DNA from: Hysterangium stoloniferum
Taxonomy: Eukaryota; Basidiomycota; Agaricomycetes; Hysterangiales; Hysterangiaceae
Length of the DNA stretch: 64,000 nucleotides
NCBI GenBank assembly: GCA_015178975.1
Contig: WHVD01000019.1
Location: forward strand, 744,001-808,000
Reading direction: 5' to 3'
In this document: positions 57,046 to 64,000 of the stretch, one piece after another
How the letters are laid out: every line of letters starts with the position of its first letter
Numbering within the stretch: position 1 is the stretch's first letter
Notes under the pieces: generated by a model
The model's input: the letters and a program-made list of their open reading frames with translations, nothing else
Told to the model about the DNA's origin: nothing
The model's database searches: none
Translations under genes and position numbers: made by a program

Positions 57046-57424
57046 GCTTAGGGTATATTCATACACAATATATAGTATTAGTCCTACCAGCTTATATGCA
57101 AATCAAGGAAGAATTGAATGAAGGGGAGCCATTGTACTCATATTTCACTAAATATTAAATAGCATCTCATGAGGCCAACTATATACATACATATATAGAT
57201 CTATACTATATAGTACACACTCCAAAATATTTTGTCTTAATTGGGTCCCTTTCCTGAGATACAGCACAATTTGTCTGTGGGTCAAAAGCGGAATTTTTTT
57301 TAAACTTTGAACTCCGCCTTAGGTACTCGGAACAGCTGTAAAATGCATCTATTTTACAAAACTTATTAAAAGAAAATTAGAGCAATCGAAAAATGAAAAT
57401 AAAAAGCCAAGTCGCGGCAGGACA

Positions 57425-57847
57425 CTACAAACGATGGCCGTGACAATTCGCAATATGAGCCTTGAATGCCTGGGGAGGGAAATAAGCAGCACAGTCATGA
57501 CAAAAGTCACGTATATCAGGACTTCCGTCGCGATCAGTGTCCGTGCTGCCGGTAGGAGACAGACGACGATGACTCAAGCTGACGGTAGCAGGGGCGGTGC
57601 AGCAATTGTGGCTCGGACCGATAGCTTTTCCGCCAATGGGACTACTGCTCGACTGGCTTGAATGAAAACGAGCATGGGTGGAAGGAAGGGGTGAATGGGA
57701 TGGATCTTCGTTGTGCTGGTGAGTGTGGACACCACTTCCGATCGCACGTAGAAGGTGGGATAATGGGGCTGCCTGAATACTAGGAGGCACTAATACTAGT
57801 TCTAGTCAGAGTGTACCTACTGGCTGCCACAGGATGACTAGTTGCAT
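57425..57847 (-). CDS. Possible small zinc-finger protein (uncertain)
   Basis: A reverse-strand open frame ending at 57425 is Ser/His-rich and finishes with CHDCAAYFPPQAF then KAHIANCHGHRL, a C-x2-C-x11-H-x3-C pattern resembling a short zinc finger. No ATG lies in the open frame. A plausible first exon starts at ATG 57847 (MQLVILWQP) with an intron of about 50 bp ending at TTCAG before AAPLSHLL. The prediction is weak; it could be a fragment of a larger gene or chance. Confidence 0.35.
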
Positions 57848-59500
57848 ATGCAGGAAGGGAGCATGTCCGGCGTGGTATAACTATCCTCCAATGAAGAGGG
57901 GTGGAGGTGGGACGTGTTGGTAAGGAGTAGAAAACACCGATGAGACAGCTGTAAATATATGAGCCACCTTAATTGAAAATATGTTCTCAACAAACTTCCA
58001 TCCTTATCCTGTGCGGGATAACCCGCAGCAAGGTCGGCACTCATATACTTTTCATCAATAACAACTAAGCCAAAAAATGATTTAGCAAATGACATCCGAA
58101 AGATAAAAATTGTTTGACTTTAGCATTTAAGCCACAATCAGGACAGAATGCACAGGTGAGTCCGGCAATGGTCTTCACCTCTGCATATACCAATTTGACT
58201 GGCAGTCGTGACAGCCTGTGTGGCTGGCCCACCTGACACCAACACCAGATTCCCCGTTTGTATTGACGGAACACGAGTTGATAATCAACCCAATATCAGG
58301 GTTGCAATTACACTTAAAAATTTATTCCTGGTCCACAGCAACCTGTGTTGTGTATGGGATATGATCTCGCAAAAAGCCGGTATTGGATTGGAGCATGCAA
58401 AGCTAGCGAGGCCTTTGGGGACAATAAAAATAAAACGCCAGTTACGTCGATGCGGGAGTCAGGAAAATAGGTTGTGTATGCCTTCGGGACTAGATTTAAT
58501 ATCATGCATAGAACCACCAGTGAACTGAAACAAATAAAGATATCCACTGTGAATCAATATTTAAACCGCCGTATGAGTACACGGGGATCCCAGTCACTTT
58601 TATTCCGGCTAACACAGCGGAGAGGCGGATGAGAATATGTCCTGAAACATCCAAGGGGAGTCGTGCACTTACAATACATTACTGCTCATCTCGAATCTTC
58701 CCCGTCATTTTTATGATGCCCAGACGCTCATGTGCTCCTCTCTTCAGAATCTCTATTCAAAGCGGCATTTAGCACTTCCTCAGAGGTTGTTCTCCAGAAG
58801 CAGCCCTGGCTGGCTCGTAAAGCATGCAGCATCTGAGAGACTTCCGTTCCTTCACATTTGCACCTGGCAATACCGTCATGTCACCTATAGACGACCGACT
58901 GAGCTTAGTGGCGATCCTGGTTTTCTCACCCTTGTTTCTCACGGAAAGGGCGTGTTTGACGTTTTCAGAGCCCGGTTTGTTGAGGGTGATGACCCGTGGG
59001 GAGGATGGGTAAAAAAATGTTCATTGGCCGTGTTGGGGAGTGTTAGGAGAGAAGCGTCGGCAATGAAAATGAATGGTATCTATCTTGACATCCTCCCTTC
59101 AATTTAGATACTGCTAAATCCCTCCCAAGAACTGTTACATGGCGGATTATCCATGTTTTAACATATGCTGTGCAATTTCCTCTTTTGCTGCATCTCACTA
59201 GTGCTGCTTTTGAGCGAGTAATTGCCCAATGTCCCAGCCATAGGTACGTCGCATAACTGGCGTTGCATGGCAGGCTAGAATTATACTCGACAAAGTCTCA
59301 TCTACTTATACATTTCCTAAGCAGATAGTCTTACAGATCAGTGCACAGACCATCTAGTACAGTATATAGTTAGTCCAGTTGAGGGGTAGAAAGCTCAACT
59401 GGAAGCCCAGCTATATCACCGGTTTATATTCTACACTGCTCTATCTAAGTTACTTAGTACCTAGATAGAGAGTCTCAAACTGTGATTCCCCAGCTTGCAG
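57848..59500. other. 1.65 kb without a supported gene
   Basis: Short frames exist on both strands (for example a reverse-strand frame at 58547-58314 beginning with a hydrophobic MDIFICFSSLVVLC, signal-peptide-like, with CC near its end; and a forward frame at 58730-59107). None has a recognisable domain. Confidence 0.4.
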
Positions 59501-60465
59501 TTTATCCTAATAGGCACCACATGGAAAATGAAACAATTAGGAATGTGATGATTGATAATCTTTGATTTTCCCCAATGCCTCTTGTGTGGAGGGTGCTATT
59601 GAACCCTGCATCCACTTCCCGAAGTTTTTCAGCTCCAATGAAATATCTAATACTCCACACTTGCGAATCAGCTCCCCGACACCCCACATCCATGTCTGCA
59701 CCATGCCCGTCAGTAAAAATACCAGGGTGGTGAGTTCTCCAGTCAAAGTGGGGTTGAGCTGTTGTAGGAGGGATAGCTGCATCATCCCAATCAATGGTAA
59801 ACCACCTCTGTGGATCATCAAGGCATCACATGACATTTGGCCAACGAATGTCTCTGTGAAAAATTGGTGGTGATTTATGAAGAACCTGTTCCAAGTCAAT
59901 AATTAATTCTTGACATTCACTACCTGCTTGCCTCGAGTGCTTCTAAGACACATATTAGGGCGGCTAGCAGTTCTTTCTCAGTTTTTGGCAGTTCAGCAAT
60001 TCCTCTTGGGGAAAGGACAACAGTCATATCAAAGTGATGCACAAGCGAATCAACATGTGGAATATTCTTGCTCCCAAGGAGAGAATACATATTCCGGAGA
60101 TGGGGTACTCGTTCTGGGCTGGTGAAGACCTTGATAACACGACCACCTGCAATCTCAACGGTACAATGATCTCTTCAATGGATGTAGGTGTTAGATCCCG
60201 AGATTCTCAAAAGAAATAACAAAAACCTTTCCAATACTTCAAACTCAGCATCAGCAGGCTGGATGAGGTCAGCCAGAGTTTTCAGGAGTCCTGAAAGGTT
60301 GATCAATTGGCAAATGTTCTTGATTCAGTCTCTTCGGAGCCTTGAATCAGCATATACAATATCGTGGACAGCAGGATGATTTCGTTGTGTGGGGCTAATT
60401 GCTGCAAGTGTGAAGTCAGTCCTGTGGCATAATAGCCTTATTCTGCCATCAGAACAGTAGAATGA

Positions 60466-60770
60466 TGTTAGAGTATGATATTACAGCTCTCACATAGTCT
60501 ATGATGTTCCCTATATTTTTCTGATATTTGTAGTATTTTTCCCAGCACTGTAGGTGCAGTATTGAGTGAGTTACCTAGTAAGGTAACTGATGTGTAGGTG
60601 CTTAGGTAAGCACCCTGTAGCATACTCCGCTGTGGGTGTGGGAAAGTCTCCTTAGTGTTTACTTTCCTCACACTCACAGGTATGTAGTTATTTCACAGTT
60701 GAATACATTTAGTGTTTACTTTCCTTACACTCACAGGGTGTTTGTCAAGAGTTATTCAACTGTTTCAACA
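60466..60770 (+). mobile_element. Solo LTR, 305 bp, 5-bp TSD (AATGA)
   Basis: It starts TGTTAGAGTATGATATTAC and ends ACTGTTTCAACA, flanked by AATGA at 60461-60465 and 60771-60775. It is the same family as 3855-4161. It lies inside the kinase-like pseudogene. Confidence 0.92.
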
Positions 60771-61072
60771 AATGAGCCATACATGACCATTCTCAACTTA
60801 CCAAGGACATAAGGGGCTGGTGAGTAAGCCCATACAAGTTTATTTGCAAGTTCTGCCTTTGGATTATTGGAACTACCAGGTGCCTCCTCCTCTCCTTGGA
60901 ATGGACAAAGCTTGTTTAACAGGAAAGCATAGTCTGGACGCAAGGATCCAGTGGCACTGTGCTGGCAGCTGAAGTCTCTCACGTCAACATTGCCATACAT
61001 GTGTTTAGTCACATCCCATATTTTCTCTCGTAGGTGTGACGTCTTCTCGTCTGTTGATATCTTCACCTCAAA

Positions 61073-61627
61073 CACATGACAAGGCTCTCTTGTTCTGTGA
61101 CTACCACCTGCCTGGGGTTGGGTCCCCTATGCTTGTGGTAAAAGGACAGAGAGGCGGATGACAGTGAACAGGCTTGGGGAGCCTCTGAATTCACTGCTCT
61201 GTCAAAGTCGGCAGCCTTCAGCTACACACTAGTGTCACCTGCAGACCATCACTGGCACCTCCTAAACCATGACCGCAGCCTGGCAGTGGTCTTTTCTTCC
61301 TACCACCCCTGGCTCTAGCATTCACTTATGCACTAGCAATGCAAGACTTCGGTGTGCCTGCAGTCATCATCGACGCCTGTTAGCAGGATCTCGGGTTCTT
61401 CCTGGGGCTTCGGCCTAAATGGCATGTGCTGTTCACTGGACAAGTTCAGTGCAATCACCTCTCTTTATTCGACCATCCTGCCAACCACCACTCACTCTGA
61501 CACATCTGGCCTGCTTCCTCTTCATTCTCCCATAGATACTATAGGAGCTATGCTCTATACAATGCTACAGAACTGCTATGTATCTTAGTTATGCGATGCG
61601 GTATATAAATGTATTAAAAAAAAAAAA
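61073..61627 (+). mobile_element. 5'-truncated LINE 3' end with poly(A), TSD ACCTCAAA
   Basis: The block ends TGCGATGCGGTATATAAATG followed by TATT and an A-run. The 8-bp sequence ACCTCAAA is present at 61065-61072 and again right after the A-run (61628-61635). A poly(A) end with a variable-length TSD is the mark of target-primed reverse transcription. Its GC-rich interior differs from the AT-rich surroundings. No RT domain remains. Confidence 0.85.
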
Positions 61628-61699
61628 ACCTCAAAGATGTGACTGAAGGCTGGCTCGTTGCTGTAGACGAATTGAGTGACACGATAGCCATGTTTGTTA

Positions 61700-62317
61700 T
61701 AACTGACATAAGCTGCTCTATGTCAGCCCCACATTATGATATAAGCCACTTCCAGACGGCTACGATGACGACGACCTATAACAATTATAAATCTCAGTTG
61801 ATACAAAGTAGGGAATCAACTAATATATATATACCTATAAAGTCTTTCAGAAATGTGAGCAATCGATTACAATGGATATGCAATATTTGTAACATACCTC
61901 AGTTGATACAAAGTAGGGAATTGACTGAGGTTGGCTGGTTGAGCAGCTAGTAATTTATAGTGACCTGAAAAAATAAGAAAATGGTACAATTTCTCAGATT
62001 GGTATCTTAAGTGTGTATTAGGCACTCATTAGGCTTGAGACGTATTGTTATCTTGATTAGACACACATTAGACTTTGATCCATAACACTTCCCCTGGCTA
62101 GGTGTGCTCAATGGATTTGCAAATCCAGAGAGTGAGACATTGTTGTGCATGTGCATGACAAGAAAGTTGTTTGCTGAACAGTGAACATGTCTGTAAGATT
62201 ATTGGAAGAGGTGAGGTGGCCTATTTCTACATTGCCATCTGCTACTCATTCATGAATGTGAATATGAATATGTTTGAACCTAGAGTTGTGTTTTGCATTC
62301 TTTGTTAATGACCATGA
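61700..62317. other. Spacer with two related hairpins; no gene
   Basis: The motif CTCAGTTGATACAAAGTAGG occurs at about 61794 and 61898, each followed by a partial inverted copy (AATCAACT; AATTGACTGAGG), forming small hairpins. A reverse-strand copia RNase H remnant may begin near 62310. Confidence 0.5.
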
Positions 62318-62603
62318 TGTAAGGTTCAGCTTTGTAGATAGCGTAATCCTTCAGTTGAGCTCTTACGAAGAGGAACGAACAGAGTAGGAATAGGCTCCAA
62401 TTCGAAAAAGACTACTCTAACTAATGGGGGGTTCACCTATTTATGCTGGCAATAGTAAGCTACGTCCCCTGACAACACCTAATAAGTCTGGAACCCTTTA
62501 ATGATCAAAAACTTCCAGTGTCTTCTCCTTACTCCTTACCATTCAAGACTAGGGTGGTTACCCACCCGATTCAAAGTCTGCCACTACGTCTGCTCCCGTT
62601 ACA
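62318..62603. mobile_element. Solo LTR, 286 bp, 5-bp TSD (CATGA)
   Basis: It starts TGTAAGGTTCAGC and ends CTCCCGTTACA, flanked by CATGA at 62313-62317 and 62604-62608. Removing it rejoins the copia RNase H reading on the reverse strand (NDNAGVM and following). It is unrelated by eye to the other LTRs in the window. Confidence 0.88.
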
Positions 62604-62608
62604 CATGA

Positions 62609-63350
62609 CCCCTGCATTATCATTCTAAAGAACTGCAGGTGGCTGAGGGTATCTGACTTTATCTATTGCTGAGTACATCCAAAGTATTTGTTTCATTGCC
62701 TTGGTTAGTGTCACATACTCTGTCTCAGTAGTTGAAAGTGTGATGGTAAGTTGATACTGTAAGATTTGACATTATAACAACAGGTGAAGGGGTGACAAAT
62801 CCCTTAGTAAATACAACTGATGACTAAGCTACTGAACAGTACAAGACCATAAAGCTCAACAGCTTGCAACATATCCCAATAAATCCCAACAGATACTGCA
62901 TTCCCCACACAGTGGATCCACCTGCTTGAATGGAAACATGCCCAGAGCACAAGTAGACTAGAGCATACATTATGGATCCTAGCAATTCAGGGTAAGGTTT
63001 ATCTACCATAAAAGTGCAATCCTCTGAGGTTGCTGGTCTCTGTGCTTCCTCTCTGGTAGATGAGATCCCTGTTGTATCATCTATATACATACATACATAC
63101 TGGTGATAGTAATATTCCCATCATTAAGTCTCAACTGTACTGCCAGATTGGCCTTGGATTGGCAATAACCTAATTCCCCCATTTCTTTATTCAGAGCCTC
63201 AGCCCAGTTGTATGTATCATCCATAGTCCCATATAGAGTTTTGTTAAGCTGTCTGACCTTTCCCTCCACCTTCATGCCATTGGATAACTCAATGTCTGTG
63301 ATCACTTGGGGGTGTGAGTTTAATTGTGCTGCAATCTAGTACATTTGCCA
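62609..63350 (-). pseudogene. copia RT/RNase H fragment, degraded
   Basis: On the reverse strand: VRQLNKTLYGTMDDTYNWAE near 63260-63200 and ITSMYVCMYIDDTTGIS (RT YxDD region, interrupted) near 63090. Then come PYPELLGSIMYALVYL near 62990-62940 and an RNase H part (STTETEYVTLTKAMKQILW, NDNAGVM) near 62740-62610. Many stops and a short deletion occur. Confidence 0.8.
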
Positions 63351-63561
63351 AGCTTCCATATCCATGGATGCTGCTACATATGGCAAGCTTCATGCATAAA
63401 GATTCATAGTGAATGACTGACATATACATAGGTTTCAAAAAAATCTACCCTGGGAATCTGTGTAAAAGTTTTTGCAACCAGGTGTGCTTTGTAAGCTGTA
63501 AGGTTTCCATCCACATTGTACTTGTTGACAGATGTCCAACATGTTTGTATTAGTCAGTGTT

Positions 63562-63745
63562 GAGATTATTTGCGCAGTTCTAAATATAACTCTCAGTGAG
63601 TGATAAACCTTCACTAAGATATGTATTGTTATCTACCTAAATATAACTGAATTAATAGTAAGCAAACTACTAATGTAAGATGAGGGAAATATGTGTACCT
63701 CTCAGTGAGTGATAAACCTTCACTGAGAAGCTACGCGATCAGTCT
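63562..63745 (+). repeat. LTR-like remnant related to 35956-36050
   Basis: TGTTGAGATTATTTGCGCAG opens the block. CTCAGTGAGTGATAAACCTT is present twice (near 63593 and 63702), the second followed by CACTGAGAAGCTACGCGATC. The internal duplication distinguishes it from the left copy. Confidence 0.75.
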
Positions 63746-63974
63746 CCAACCATATATAGTATCCATAAGCGAAGTGCAACTATGCAGTTGCCCAACACTG
63801 CATTCCAGCTTACAAATGTAGCTTACATAACACCGTTACTTCAACAGTCAGACATTGGAAGGGGGGTCAATTACCTTCCATACCCCCATGGGTCATTGTT
63901 TTGTCATATCTAGATTGTTGAAATACAATGCCATTACATAAGCTCCAAATATGGAAATACTACAAATATATATA

Positions 63975-64000
63975 CAGGAGACTCATTGGAAGAGTTTTTG
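63975..64000. mobile_element. Start of a Tc1-like TIR, cut by the window end
   Basis: TA-CAGGAGACTCATTGGAAGAG matches the terminal motif of element E1 (CTCATTGGAAAGGTTTTG), suggesting another member of that family continues to the right. Confidence 0.55.

Larger units (their letters stand above)
51136..57338. mobile_element. Tc1/mariner-type non-autonomous element with ~110-bp TIRs, split by two insertions
   Basis: The left end is TA-CAGCTGTTCCGAGTACC (TA at 51134-51135) and the right end the inverted copy with TA at 57339-57340. The ends match for ~34 bp perfectly (through CTAAGGCGGAGTTC) and continue as diverged TIRs (ACAGACAAATTGTGC on both sides) for about 110 bp. A TRIM (51146-51801) and a full copia (51919-56774) are later insertions, each with its own TSD. 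Removing both leaves roughly 0.7 kb without coding capacity, the size of a MITE. Confidence 0.88.
59540..61700 (-). pseudogene. Fungal-specific kinase-like protein, broken and interrupted
   Basis: Upstream part on the reverse strand: VTQFVYSNEPAFSH then IFEVKISTDEKTSHLREK (rejoined across the LINE at 61073-61627), followed by DVRDFSCQHSATGSLRPDY and AELANKLVWAYSPAPYVLG. After the solo LTR come LLCHRTDFTLAAIS and the kinase-like part near 60120: GGRVIKVFTSPERVPHL, VVLSPRGIAEL, then FHRDIRWPNVM (catalytic HRD and Asn), FTIDWDDAAIPP (metal-binding Asp) and HGADMDVWGVGELI. This order fits the expanded fungal kinase-like families (FunK1-related). At least three stops (one TGA at an expected Arg after NVM), frameshifts and two insertions inactivate it. 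Confidence 0.75.

Noticed and set aside
58314..58547. Small secreted protein with signal-peptide-like start
   Set aside because: One short frame without supporting splice structure; cysteine pattern too short to assign.
1..64000. CRISPR arrays, bacterial operons, Shine-Dalgarno sites
   Set aside because: Spliced eukaryotic genes throughout; tandem arrays have no spacers.

Overview
The window comes from a filamentous basidiomycete, most likely an Agaricomycete. Genes carry many short introns (about 45-60 bp, GT..AG). Three paralogues of the mushroom clampless-1 (clp1) family are present. Both flanks are packed with Ty1/copia, Ty3/gypsy and Tc1/mariner debris typical of repeat-rich mushroom genomes.

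Layout. (1) 1-22.6 kb is nested transposon wreckage with no convincing host gene. It holds a reverse-strand copia fragment, a 674-bp MITE with a 3-bp target-site duplication (TSD), a DDE transposase pseudogene interrupted by a 21-bp minisatellite, a solo LTR, and two fused Tc1-like elements with ~200-bp terminal inverted repeats (TIRs). It also holds a full-length but dead copia (7554-13653) that received an LTR-like insertion and a second MITE copy. Last comes a gypsy chromovirus (13975-22384) on the reverse strand, with an antisense accessory gene between its 3' LTR and its chromodomain.
(2) 23.2-50.6 kb is a compact host gene island: RPA12 (+), BTN1/CLN3 (-), clp1 (-), a SAP-domain, NuSAP-like gene (+), two tandemly duplicated clp1-like genes (+), a copia/LTR scar, an apparently intact cytochrome P450 (+), GWT1 (-), IRE1 (-) and a GAR-transformylase (ADE8/purN type, -).
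(3) 50.6-64 kb returns to nested repeats. A Tc1-type TIR element (51136-57338) was hit by a miniature LTR element (TRIM) carrying a tRNA-like sequence in both LTRs, and separately by a nearly intact copia (51919-56774). A fungal kinase-like pseudogene further right is interrupted by a truncated LINE and a solo LTR. The window ends in copia and LTR debris and the edge of another Tc1-like TIR.

How the genes relate. The gene island is mostly housekeeping: Pol I transcription, vacuolar/lysosomal homeostasis, GPI-anchor synthesis, the unfolded protein response and purine synthesis. The clp1 paralogues are the exception, since that family acts in sexual development, and they have been duplicated locally. 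No operon-like system is present. The most unusual features are in the mobile DNA: the tRNA-bearing TRIM, the antisense accessory gene of the gypsy element with a split Zn2Cys6-like cysteine pattern, the perfect 33 x 20-bp array inside that gene, the palindromic TIR architecture of the Tc1 elements, and a CpG-deamination signature in the young copia. All calls come from reading the sequence by eye; no database search was run.
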